From NCBI GenBank assembly GCA_905210845.1, contig CAJLYG010000031.1, forward strand, positions 1 through 21,043: a DNA stretch of 21,043 nt, given 5' to 3'. Shown here one piece after another: positions 6,389-14,067 of this stretch; within the stretch, counting starts at the first letter, position 1; every line of letters starts with the position of its first letter. Origin of the DNA: an uncultured Prevotella sp. Lineage in GTDB: Bacteria > Bacteroidota > Bacteroidia > Bacteroidales > Bacteroidaceae. The notes beneath the pieces were generated by a model. That model ran no database searches. It saw nothing but the letters and a program-made list of their open reading frames with translations, and was not told where the DNA came from. Position numbers and translations under genes: made by a program.

Positions 6389-7645
6389 ATGAAAGAGAAA
6401 TTATCTGATTTTGAGGTCATGGCCCCAGTGGGCTCGCGGGAGTCTCTTGCCGCTGCTATTCAGGCAGGTGCTGATTCCGTATATTTCGGTATTGGTCAGT
6501 TGAATATGCGCTCCCACTCAGCTAATCATTTTAACATTGAGGACCTACGTGAGATCGCAGCTACCTGTAACGCGCATGGAATCAAGACTTATCTGACCGT
6601 AAATACAATTATTTATGGTGAGGATATTCCGGTCATGCATCAGATTATCGATGCAGCTAAGGAGGCGATGATCACCGCTGTTATTGCCTGTGATGTCGCA
6701 GTCATGACTTATTGTCGCGAGAAGGGTGTGGAGGTGCATCTTTCCACCCAGTTGAATATCTCGAATATTGAGGCTTTGAAATTCTATGCTCAGTTTGCTG
6801 ATGTTGTTGTCTTGGCAAGGGAGTTGAATATGAGCCAGGTAGCAGAAATCTATCACCAGATTGTTGAGCAGGATGTGCGAGGGCCGAAAGGGGAACTGAT
6901 CCGTATAGAGATGTTCTGTCATGGGGCTCTTTGTATGGCAGTCAGTGGGAAATGTTATATGAGCCTGCATGCTGCCAATCGTTCCGCCAACCGTGGGGAA
7001 TGCATGCAGATTTGTCGTCGTTCCTATACAGTGACGGACAACGAGACAGGCAACCAACTTGAGATTGACAATAAGTATATTATGAGCCCCAAGGACCTGA
7101 AGACGATCCGGTTCATTGACAAGATGATGGAATCTGGCGTAAGGGTCTTTAAAATAGAAGGGCGTGCCCGTGGGCCTGAGTATGTTTATACTGTCGTTTC
7201 CTGTTATAAAGAGGCAATTACGAGCGTATTGGACGGAACTTTCTCAGAAGAGAAAAAAGATCAATGGGATGAACGGCTGTCTGCTGTTTTCAATCGTGGC
7301 TTCTGGGATGGCTATTATCAGGGACAGACCATGGGGGAATGGAATAAGCATTATGGTTCTGTGGCAACGGAGAAAAAAGTACTCGTCGGCAAAATCAGGA
7401 AATATTTTAGTAAATTGAGCGTTGCAGAGGTAGCAGTTGAGGCTACAGACTTCAAAGTGGGCGACCGTTTGTTAATTACAGGTCCTACTACTGGCGTGAT
7501 GTATCTCAATGCGGAAGAAATCCGATACGACCTTCAGCCTGTGGATATTGCCAGACAAAAGCAACGGGTATCGATACCTGTTCCCGGAAAGGTTCGCCCA
7601 AATGACAAGATATTTAAATTGGTAAAAGTAAATAGTGAGGATTAG
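6389..7645 (+). CDS. Peptidase U32 family protein, TrhP-like Fe-S tRNA-modification factor
   Basis: The 418-residue protein has the U32 TIM-barrel start (FEVMAPVGSRESLAAAIQAGAD, spelled from residue 8) and the signature around HGALCMAVSGKCYM with RGECMQICRRSY. Four cysteines (Cys182, Cys189, Cys205, Cys209) match the cluster ligands of this group. Then come SPKDLKTI and VFKIEGRARGPEYV, and a beta-rich C-terminal domain. Despite the name, characterised bacterial members such as TrhP and RlhA act in hydroxylation of tRNA uridine-34 or rRNA cytidine, not proteolysis. TrhP-like function is the likelier guess, but the subgroup is not proven. It is the first gene of an operon with sufE (3-bp gap), which fits an Fe-S protein. 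Confidence 0.87.
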   Translation: MKEKLSDFEVMAPVGSRESLAAAIQAGADSVYFGIGQLNMRSHSANHFNIEDLREIAATCNAHGIKTYLTVNTIIYGEDIPVMHQIIDAAKEAMITAVIACDVAVMTYCREKGVEVHLSTQLNISNIEALKFYAQFADVVVLARELNMSQVAEIYHQIVEQDVRGPKGELIRIEMFCHGALCMAVSGKCYMSLHAANRSANRGECMQICRRSYTVTDNETGNQLEIDNKYIMSPKDLKTIRFIDKMMESGVRVFKIEGRARGPEYVYTVVSCYKEAITSVLDGTFSEEKKDQWDERLSAVFNRGFWDGYYQGQTMGEWNKHYGSVATEKKVLVGKIRKYFSKLSVAEVAVEATDFKVGDRLLITGPTTGVMYLNAEEIRYDLQPVDIARQKQRVSIPVPGKVRPNDKIFKLVKVNSED

Positions 7646-7648
7646 AAT

Positions 7649-8074
7649 ATGACAATCAATGAAGCACAGGATGAGGTCATCGCAGAATTCGAGGACTTCA
7701 CAGATTGGATGGATAAATATCAGATGCTTATCGACTTGGGTAATGATTTACAGCCTTTGGATGAGAAATACAAGACCGACCAAAATCTGATTGATGGCTG
7801 TCAGAGCCGTGTATGGTTGCAATGTGACGATCAGGATGGGAAACTTGTCTTCTCAGCAGAGAGTGATGCTTTGATCGTGAAAGGCATTATCGCCCTGCTC
7901 ATTCGTGTGTTGAGTGGGCATACCCCTTCTGAAATTTTGGATGCCGACCTTTATTTCATTGACAAGATCGGACTGAAGGAGCATTTGTCACCCACACGTT
8001 CCAATGGTCTGCTTGCCATGATCAAGCAAATACGGGCGTATGCCTTGGCATATCAGGTAAAGGATCAAAAATAG
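7649..8074 (+). CDS. sufE: SufE family cysteine desulfuration protein
   Basis: This 141-residue protein has the SufE/CsdE fold and the active-site cysteine Cys51 in DGCQSRVWLQC, at the position typical of SufE. It is followed by the SDALIVKGIIALL helix. SufE accepts persulfide sulfur from the desulfurase SufS and passes it to the SufBCD scaffold for Fe-S cluster assembly. No suf genes are adjacent. Instead it follows the U32 gene by three bases and must be co-transcribed with it. The length is normal and no residue appears missing. Confidence 0.93.
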   Translation: MTINEAQDEVIAEFEDFTDWMDKYQMLIDLGNDLQPLDEKYKTDQNLIDGCQSRVWLQCDDQDGKLVFSAESDALIVKGIIALLIRVLSGHTPSEILDADLYFIDKIGLKEHLSPTRSNGLLAMIKQIRAYALAYQVKDQK

Positions 8075-8093
8075 GGATGATACCGTGATCCCT
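8073..8093. terminator. Weak bidirectional hairpin between sufE and the TrmH gene
   Basis: AGGGAT (8073-8078) and ATCCCT (8088-8093) flank a 9-nt loop in the 37-bp gap between convergent genes. The stem is short and there is no clear T run. Confidence 0.3.
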
Positions 8094-8111
8094 GCATCAT
8101 AAAGAACAAGG

Positions 8112-8645
8112 TTATTGTAGGATCAGCTGCCGGGCAAATTCCCATACGACAATTCCTGCCGTCACAGATACATTGAGGGAGTGCTTGGTGCCAAACTGTG
8201 GGATTTCAAGACAACCATCACTGCTGTCGACAACTTCCTGCCTGACCCCTTTTACTTCATTCCCGAAGATGACAGCATATTTCCTTTGTGGGTCAACTTT
8301 CAGGTTCTGGAGCTTGGTTGATCCTTCCACCTGCTCGATAGAATAGATATAGTAACCTTTTCTCTTGAGATCGGTTACAGCGTCTTGTGTATGTGGGAAA
8401 TATTGCCAATCAACGGAATCCTCTCCTCCCAACGCGGTCTTGTGGATTTCAGGGTGGGGAGGACAGGCGGTGATCCCACAGAGATAGATGCCCTCTATGC
8501 GAAAGGCATCGCAGGAGCGGAACACGGATCCTACATTATACAGCGACCTGACATCGTCTAACACAACGATAAGAGGCAACTTGCGTGCTTCCTTGAATTC
8601 CTCCACGGAGAGGCGGTTCATCTCTATGGTGCGTAGCTTATGCAT
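8112..8645 (-). CDS. TrmH/SpoU-family RNA 2'-O-methyltransferase
   Basis: The 177-residue protein carries the SPOUT-knot motifs: motif 1 SLYNVGSVFRSCDA (Asn and Arg), motif 2 AVIFGNEVKGV, and motif 3 EIPQFGTKHSLNVSVTAGI. It lacks the long N-terminal substrate-binding extension of the 23S rRNA enzymes, which fits small TrmH-like tRNA or rRNA methyltransferases that use S-adenosylmethionine. The exact target nucleotide cannot be inferred. It starts 12 bp after the stop of the nicotinate phosphoribosyltransferase gene and has no promoter of its own, so it is the second gene of that operon. Confidence 0.9.
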   Translation of the reverse strand: MHKLRTIEMNRLSVEEFKEARKLPLIVVLDDVRSLYNVGSVFRSCDAFRIEGIYLCGITACPPHPEIHKTALGGEDSVDWQYFPHTQDAVTDLKRKGYYIYSIEQVEGSTKLQNLKVDPQRKYAVIFGNEVKGVRQEVVDSSDGCLEIPQFGTKHSLNVSVTAGIVVWEFARQLILQ

Positions 8646-8657
8646 GACCGTATAGGA

Positions 8658-9881
8658 TTAAGCATCTAATAATTTAATCAGGTAATTACACTTCTCAGGA
8701 TTACCGAGCGTCTTGCCTTTATCACAGGATAGTTTCACGCAGTCATGCCATTCACGTTTCTCGGTTATCCTGCTCTTTGTCAACTTCAAGACGATATTCA
8801 TAGGTTCTACATGCTCTACATCACAAGTGAGGAATGTACCTACGCCATAGGAATCCTGGACACGACCTTTGACATATTGATGGATGGCAATACATTTCTT
8901 AATGTCCAAGGCATTGCTGTAGACTACTTGTTTTGTAGCAGGGTCTATACCCAGACTTTTGTATTTCTCAATAATCTTTTCTGTCTGCTCCTTTTCATCG
9001 CCACTGTCGACACGTAGGCCGACGAACATCATGGCCATGCGTTTTGACAGATTGCTGAAAAACACCTTATCTCCGAAGCAATCATAGAGATAAATGCCAT
9101 TGTCCCCGTCATAGACATCACTGAACTTCTTCATCACATTGAAGTTACATTCATATACACCACTGATGTTTTCCTCAAACTCTATCAGCTGATGACTCAT
9201 CGTGCCTATGGCAATCAAGTCGTATTTCATGGCAAGATAGACATTGCTGGTACCTGTGAATTTGCCAGTCCAAGGATGGAACCCTTCGTCATCTGTGTAA
9301 CCACCTTTTTCATATACTTCCTTCATCGTCCGTATGACCATGTCCTGATGATCGAAAGAGAGACGCCTGCGTGTGCCCATATCCCCTAAGACAATCCCAT
9401 TCTTGAGGATCTCTTGGGTTTTTTCTATGGTACGCAATCTTTCTTTCTCAGGGTCGTAATGCTCTATATCACCGCGTAGCGTATGCATCAATTCCGATAC
9501 AATGCTTAGGATCGGCATTTCCCACATGATCGTAGAATACCATTTTCCCCGGACGACAATGTCCAAATGTCCTTCTTCGTCCTGTGAGACGGTCACTTCA
9601 TGTGGATTGAACCGATAGCCACGTAAGAAGGTGAAGTACCATTCCGGCAAATAGTACATTCTCCTGTGCATGAATGCGATTTCCTGTTCCGTGATCATGA
9701 CACGGGGCATCATACCAATCTGCTCTTCTACCAATGCCGCAAATCCTTTGGGATAGATAGTCCTGTTACGGTCGAAGAAGGTGTATTCTACCTCTGCACG
9801 GGGGTATTTCTGTAATACATAGTACTGACAACTGAATGTATAGGCATCATTGTCCGTCAGATGATTGATGATTGCTTGCAT
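8658..9881 (-). CDS. pncB: Nicotinate phosphoribosyltransferase
   Basis: The 407-residue protein matches bacterial PncB throughout: NDAYTFSCQYYVL near the start, LGDMGTRRRLSFDHQD, FTGTSNVYLA, and GTMSHQLIEFE with His230 at the position phosphorylated in the Salmonella enzyme. Later blocks are VFFSNLSKRMAMMFVGLRVD (residues run together) and VGTFLTCD. It joins nicotinate and PRPP, with ATP hydrolysis, to give nicotinate mononucleotide for NAD salvage in the cytosol. Length is normal. It is the first gene of a two-gene operon with the RNA methyltransferase and diverges from cysS. Confidence 0.95.
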   Translation of the reverse strand: MQAIINHLTDNDAYTFSCQYYVLQKYPRAEVEYTFFDRNRTIYPKGFAALVEEQIGMMPRVMITEQEIAFMHRRMYYLPEWYFTFLRGYRFNPHEVTVSQDEEGHLDIVVRGKWYSTIMWEMPILSIVSELMHTLRGDIEHYDPEKERLRTIEKTQEILKNGIVLGDMGTRRRLSFDHQDMVIRTMKEVYEKGGYTDDEGFHPWTGKFTGTSNVYLAMKYDLIAIGTMSHQLIEFEENISGVYECNFNVMKKFSDVYDGDNGIYLYDCFGDKVFFSNLSKRMAMMFVGLRVDSGDEKEQTEKIIEKYKSLGIDPATKQVVYSNALDIKKCIAIHQYVKGRVQDSYGVGTFLTCDVEHVEPMNIVLKLTKSRITEKREWHDCVKLSCDKGKTLGNPEKCNYLIKLLDA

Positions 9882-9903
9882 GTGATTATAATCTTAATGC
9901 CGG

Positions 9904-9935
9904 CAAAGGTACATAAATTTTTCGTATCGAACGAA
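9904..9935 (-). promoter_or_regulatory. Promoter of the pncB operon
   Basis: The minus strand has TACCTTTG as -7 box (9904-9911) and TTCG (9932-9935), a near match to TTTG, 20 bp upstream. The box is 22 bp before the start codon. Confidence 0.5.
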
Positions 9936-10018
9936 GTTTGCACCATGATCTTTCCTCATGTTGACAGGAAATTTATTCCTTTTTTATCTTAACTGATGCG
10001 GAATTCGAAAATTTTATG

Positions 10019-10026
10019 TAAGTTTG
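10019..10026 (+). promoter_or_regulatory. -7 box for cysS
   Basis: TAAGTTTG followed by C fits TAnnTTTG and lies about 60 bp before the ATG at 10088. The -33 position has no TTTG. Confidence 0.45.
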
Positions 10027-10087
10027 CAAAGCAAAAAGCCTATGATCAGGCATATTCTTCAAGAGAACGATGATAATTAATAATCAT

Positions 10088-11575
10088 ATGGAACAGAATT
10101 TATTGATATACAATACGCTGACGCGTAGGAAAGAATTGTTCAAGCCACTGAATGCTCCTCATGTGGGAATGTATGTCTGTGGCCCTACTGTCTATGGGGA
10201 TCCTCATCTCGGTCACGCCCGTCCTGCCATTACCTTTGATATTCTTTTTAGATATCTGCAGCATTTGGGCTATAAGGTACGCTATGTTCGTAATATCACG
10301 GATGTGGGGCATTTAGAGCATGATGCTGATGAGGGTGATGACAAAATAGAAAAGAAGGCTCGCTTGGAGCAATTGGAACCTATGGAGGTTGCCCAATATT
10401 ATGAGAACCGTTACCATGATGCCATGCGGGCGCTGAATGTCCTGCCTCCCAGCATTGAGCCTCATGCCTCAGGGCATATCATTGAGCAGGAGCAATTGGT
10501 GAAGGAAATCCTCGCCCATGGCTATGCCTATGAGAGTCATGGCAGTGTCTATTTCAATGTGGAAAAGTATAACCAGGACCATCGCTATGGCATTCTCTCT
10601 GGTCGTAACCTGAACGACATGATCAATAATAGTCGTGAGCTAAATGGAGTGGGAGAAAAGAAAAACCAGGTGGATTTTGCATTATGGAAGAAAGCAACCC
10701 CAGAGCATATCATGCGTTGGCCAAGTCCTTGGAGCGATGGTTTTCCTGGATGGCACTGCGAGTGCACGGCCATGGGGCGTAAGTATCTCGGGAATCATTT
10801 TGATATCCATGGTGGAGGGATGGACCTGATTTTCCCACACCATGAGTGTGAGATTGCACAGGCAGTGGCTTCACAAGGTGACCAGATGGTTCATTACTGG
10901 ATGCATAATAATATGTTGACGATCAATGGACAGAAAATGGCAAAAAGCTTGGGTAATTTCATTACCCTTGAACAGCTGTTTAAAGGTACTCATCCTCTAT
11001 TGGAGCAGGCTTATAGTCCGATGACAATCCGATTCTTTACTCTTTCAGCCCATTATCGGGGCACAGTCGACTTCTCCAATGAGGCATTGCAGGCAAGTGA
11101 GAAAGGCTTAGATCGTTTGATGAATGGCATCCGTGACTTAAATCGTGTTCCTGTATCCAGTACCAGCGACGAGGCAACGGGGAAATTCATTCATGAATTA
11201 CGCCAGCGTTGCTATGATGCAATGAACGATGACTTGCAAACACCTTTGGTGATCAGTTATCTTTTCGAGGCTTGTCATGTCATCAATGCCATTCTCGACC
11301 ATAAGGCCCAGGTATCTGCAGATGACTTGAAAGAGCTTACGGATACGATGAATCTCTTTAGCTTTGATATTCTTGGACTTAAGGATGAGAAGGGATCTCA
11401 GCTTGAAAAGCGTGAAAAGGCTTATGGTAAGGTTGTGGATATGGTCCTTGCCCTTCGCGCCAAGGCAAAAGCAGCTAAGGATTGGGCAACCAGCGACCAA
11501 ATCCGTGATGCGCTTGCTAACGCAGGCTTCGAAGTCAAAGACACAAAGGACGGCGTAACTTGGAAACTGAAATAA
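10088..11575 (+). CDS. cysS: Cysteinyl-tRNA synthetase
   Basis: From the ATG at 10088 the protein has 495 residues. It has the class I HIGH motif as HLGH (residues 40-43) and KMSKS as KMAKS (283-287). Zinc ligands include Cys31 ([10 protein letters not shown]), and WHCEC and HHECEIAQ follow later. The C-terminal DALR-type helical domain contains [11 protein letters not shown] and SDQIRDAL. It charges tRNA-Cys in the cytosol. A start 18 bp upstream (10070) adds MIINNH and cannot be ruled out, but homologues begin near ME(Q/H). The gene stands alone after a -7 box and is followed by a hairpin. It is an ordinary, complete housekeeping gene. Confidence 0.97.
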   Translation: MEQNLLIYNTLTRRKELFKPLNAPHVGMYVCGPTVYGDPHLGHARPAITFDILFRYLQHLGYKVRYVRNITDVGHLEHDADEGDDKIEKKARLEQLEPMEVAQYYENRYHDAMRALNVLPPSIEPHASGHIIEQEQLVKEILAHGYAYESHGSVYFNVEKYNQDHRYGILSGRNLNDMINNSRELNGVGEKKNQVDFALWKKATPEHIMRWPSPWSDGFPGWHCECTAMGRKYLGNHFDIHGGGMDLIFPHHECEIAQAVASQGDQMVHYWMHNNMLTINGQKMAKSLGNFITLEQLFKGTHPLLEQAYSPMTIRFFTLSAHYRGTVDFSNEALQASEKGLDRLMNGIRDLNRVPVSSTSDEATGKFIHELRQRCYDAMNDDLQTPLVISYLFEACHVINAILDHKAQVSADDLKELTDTMNLFSFDILGLKDEKGSQLEKREKAYGKVVDMVLALRAKAKAAKDWATSDQIRDALANAGFEVKDTKDGVTWKLK

Positions 11576-11581
11576 ATAAAA

Positions 11582-11613
11582 TGCATGGTCTCTACACGAA
11601 ATGAGACCATGCA
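11582..11613. terminator. 11-bp perfect hairpin after cysS
   Basis: TGCATGGTCTC (11582-11592) pairs perfectly with GAGACCATGCA (11603-11613) around a 10-nt loop. There is no T run on the plus strand, whereas the minus strand has ATTTTATTTATTT. It fills most of the 48-bp gap before the fucosidase and may be a terminator or a barrier that uncouples the two genes. Confidence 0.55.
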
Positions 11614-11623
11614 CTTAACTTAA

Positions 11624-12958
11624 ATGAACATGAAAAAACTATTTTTAGCAATCGCAGTTTGTTGCAGTTTGTTGCCATCCATGGCACAGAAAGAAGTTTC
11701 ATTGAAGCTTGATCCCGCCCAGTCTCAGTGGTTCCGTGAGGCAAAGTTCGGAATGTTTATCCATTGGGGGCTGTATTCGATCTTCGCAGGTAGTTATAAT
11801 GGGCATACGCTTCCTGATGCCTCTCTTCCTAATGGGAAGAGTTGGTATGCAGAATGGGGCGAAAAGCGTTTGGAGATTCCTGATGAGGTCTATCGGGGAA
11901 AAGTCCGCGAGTTTTCCACACCTCATTATAATCCTGATGAATGGGTGCGCCTTGCCAAGGAAGCAGGGATGAAATACTTGGTGATCACGGCAAAGCATCA
12001 TGATGGTTTTGCCTTATGGGACTCGAAGGTTTCTCATTTTGACGTGGAATTGACTCCTGGAAAGAAGGACTTGTTGGCTCCATTGGTCAAGGCTTGCAAG
12101 AAATATGGGTTGAAATACGGATTCTACTATTCTCATTGGGAGGATTGGGAGCATGCTGGAGGCGCTAAGCCTTTATGGGAAAAGCAGCCTACAGATGAGG
12201 AATATCAGAAATACTGGGAAGAAAAGAGCTTGCCTCAGGTCAAGGAATTGTTGGTAAACTATGATCCGGACCTGCTGTGGTTTGATACTTGGGGAGAGGA
12301 AGGTACCTTACTTACCCCTCAGCGTCGTGATGAGCTGATCCGATTGGTGCGTACTTATAGTAAGAAATGTCTCATCAATGGTCGTATCTGTTATACAAAT
12401 CCGGGTGATGATATTGACTTCTTGGAGATGATGGACAATGAATATCCCGCATCTTTGCAAGACCGTCCCTGGCAGACTCCCGCAACCATGCAGCATTCAT
12501 GGGGATACCATGCCAAGGATTTTAACTGGAAGTCTACGAAGCAGATGCTGACTTATTTGGTCAGCAATACATCAAAAGGTGGTAATTACCTGTTGAATAT
12601 TGGTCCAATGGCTGACGGTACGATCCCAGTGCCTGCTGTGAGACGACTGCGTGAGATGGGAGCTTGGATGTCGGCCAATGGTGAAGCAATCTATGGGACT
12701 TCTCCGATCAAGGTTCAAGTGCCCGATGGTGTCTACCTTTCTCAAAAGACTGAGGGTGGGAAGCATCTGTTGTATATCTTCCTCACCAAGGCAATGGAGC
12801 AACTTACGATTCCTGTGACGGTAACAGGAAGCTGTCAAGTCTTGGAAACAGGACAGCCCATTTCCTATTCTCAATATGGCAATGCTGTTTGTCTGTCTCT
12901 TCCTGAAGGGCTATTCCAAGATACTTCCATCCAAGTATTGAAATTGGAAATCCGCTAA
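11624..12958 (+). CDS. Secreted GH29 alpha-L-fucosidase
   Basis: The 444-residue protein starts with a signal peptide (MNMKKLFLAIAVCCSLLPSMAQ, cleavage after SMA). A second ATG at 11630 gives a more usual MKK start. The GH29 barrel shows FGMFIHWGLYS, VITAKHHDGFALWDS, YGFYYSHWEDW and the nucleophile Asp221 in LLWFDTWGEEG, followed by GGNYLLNIGPMADG. A beta-sandwich of about 90 residues ends the protein. These retaining enzymes release terminal L-fucose from glycans. WFDTW in place of the common WFDGGW, and the overall wording, suggest the broad-specificity GH29-A group. Expected in the periplasm. No -7 box is visible in front of it, so it may depend on read-through from cysS. Confidence 0.92.
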   Translation: MNMKKLFLAIAVCCSLLPSMAQKEVSLKLDPAQSQWFREAKFGMFIHWGLYSIFAGSYNGHTLPDASLPNGKSWYAEWGEKRLEIPDEVYRGKVREFSTPHYNPDEWVRLAKEAGMKYLVITAKHHDGFALWDSKVSHFDVELTPGKKDLLAPLVKACKKYGLKYGFYYSHWEDWEHAGGAKPLWEKQPTDEEYQKYWEEKSLPQVKELLVNYDPDLLWFDTWGEEGTLLTPQRRDELIRLVRTYSKKCLINGRICYTNPGDDIDFLEMMDNEYPASLQDRPWQTPATMQHSWGYHAKDFNWKSTKQMLTYLVSNTSKGGNYLLNIGPMADGTIPVPAVRRLREMGAWMSANGEAIYGTSPIKVQVPDGVYLSQKTEGGKHLLYIFLTKAMEQLTIPVTVTGSCQVLETGQPISYSQYGNAVCLSLPEGLFQDTSIQVLKLEIR

Positions 12959-12986
12959 GAAGGTTGAGGTTCTCGCCTCGGCTTTC
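12959..12986. terminator. Hairpin between convergent fucosidase and araC-type genes
   Basis: GAAGGTTGAGG (12959-12969) pairs with CCTCGGCTTTC (12976-12986), using three G-U wobbles, around TTCTCG. A second long dyad, CAATCTATC (12994-13002) with GATAGATTG (13026-13034), overlaps the end of the regulator gene. No strong T run is seen. Confidence 0.45.
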
Positions 12987-12997
12987 ATCCTGACAAT

Positions 12998-13915
12998 CTA
13001 TCTGGTCATTCGGAATGAATGATGAGATAGATTGTTTCTGTATTGCTTAGGCGATATGCCAACGACTTTTGTAAACAGGCGTGAGAAATAATAATTGTCA
13101 TCAATGCCTACCTTGCTGCATATCTGATTGATCTTCATATTGGTCGTTTCAAGTAATTCACATGCCTTGTTTACCTTGAGTTGGTTGAAATAGTTCACGG
13201 TGCTATGACCGGTCTTGCTCTTGAAAATAGCCGAGAATCGGGAAGGGGAATAGCCGGTAAACTCACTGATCTCCTTTAAGGAAAGGGGCTTTTCTATATT
13301 CTCATGCATATAGTTGATGGCAACCTTGATGATATCGTTGCTCTCCACTCTGTCAATCGGCTGGCGGTATTTACGATAAAGATGTAAATACCGGAAGGAG
13401 GACAGGTATCCAAAGAGCAAGGAACTGCTGTACCTGAGGTTGTCAATGGAGTATCCATCGGATAAGGATAGAAAGATGTCTTCGAATATCTCGTTGCGTG
13501 AGGTTATCCTGGAGTCCAATGTAGGCGTGATGTCCTTTGGACCTTCCGTTTGAGCGGCATAATAAGGTGCCATTTTCCCACTGAAGTGTACCCAATAGAT
13601 CGTCCATGGGTCTTCGTTATCTGACCCGTAAGCATGAGACTGACCGGCTGGAAGGATGAAATATTGATTCCTTTTTACCTGCCAGCTATGGGAACCCACA
13701 CGGTATTGTCCGGATCCTTTGATGCAATAAATCAGGACATACTGGTCAATAGGCTCTGTCCTTTCCCTGTAATGGTAAGCTGCATGGGGATAATAGCCTA
13801 TATCTGTGATATAGAGTTGGCTCAGGACAGGATCTTTTCGTTCTATCTCCCTGATCATTTTAGGTAGGACAATAGAGCGTTCTCCAGGGAATCCTTCGTT
13901 GATTTTCAGGCTCAT
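12998..13915 (-). CDS. AraC-family transcriptional regulator
   Basis: From the ATG at 13915 the protein has 305 residues. Residues about 55-130 form a cupin-type ligand-binding domain (QYVLIYCIKGSGQYRVG, YFILPAGQSHAYG). The last 100 form two HTH motifs of the AraC type (LSLKEISEFTGYSPSRFSAI and INQICSKVGIDDNYYFSRLF, then GISPKQYR). A longer frame opens at a TTG at 13948, but that codon sits inside the probable -7 box, so the ATG is preferred. Such regulators bind a sugar and activate catabolic genes. It diverges from the MFS-DUF5107 operon, which is its most likely target, and converges with the fucosidase. Confidence 0.9.
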   Translation of the reverse strand: MSLKINEGFPGERSIVLPKMIREIERKDPVLSQLYITDIGYYPHAAYHYRERTEPIDQYVLIYCIKGSGQYRVGSHSWQVKRNQYFILPAGQSHAYGSDNEDPWTIYWVHFSGKMAPYYAAQTEGPKDITPTLDSRITSRNEIFEDIFLSLSDGYSIDNLRYSSSLLFGYLSSFRYLHLYRKYRQPIDRVESNDIIKVAINYMHENIEKPLSLKEISEFTGYSPSRFSAIFKSKTGHSTVNYFNQLKVNKACELLETTNMKINQICSKVGIDDNYYFSRLFTKVVGISPKQYRNNLSHHSFRMTR

Positions 13916-13945
13916 AGACTTTCCTCTGTTCTTCTTTTTCAGCAG

Positions 13946-13953
13946 CAAAGATA
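13946..13953 (-). promoter_or_regulatory. -7 box for the AraC-family gene
   Basis: The minus strand reads TATCTTTG, 30 bp before the ATG at 13915. No good -33 box is seen. Confidence 0.45.
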
Positions 13954-13982
13954 AGGATTATTTCTGAGATATAGGAATTTTG

Positions 13983-14018
13983 TCCATCTTTTCTTATCCA
14001 TTTATCTATTTCCATTTT
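13983..14018. repeat. Three 14-bp-spaced TCCATnT direct repeats, candidate regulator sites
   Basis: TCCATCTT at 13983, TCCATTTA at 13997 and TCCATTTT at 14011 recur with an exact 14-bp step, ending 13 bp before the -7 box of the MFS gene. The position, between a divergent AraC-type gene and its presumed target, fits activator-binding sites. This is an inference from spacing only. Confidence 0.5.
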
Positions 14019-14031
14019 GCATTCTTATCTG

Positions 14032-14039
14032 TATCTTTG
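14032..14039 (+). promoter_or_regulatory. -7 box for the MFS-DUF5107 operon
   Basis: TATCTTTG followed by C lies 28 bp before the ATG of the transporter gene. A TTTG at 14016-14019 is too close (12 bp) to be a standard -33 element, which fits a promoter needing an activator. Confidence 0.5.
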
Positions 14040-14067
14040 CCACCGGAAAATCTAAAAACATACAGTC

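Noticed and set aside
13916..13948. TTG start extending the AraC regulator by 11 residues
   Set aside because: The TTG is part of the TATCTTTG box and so would precede the transcription start.
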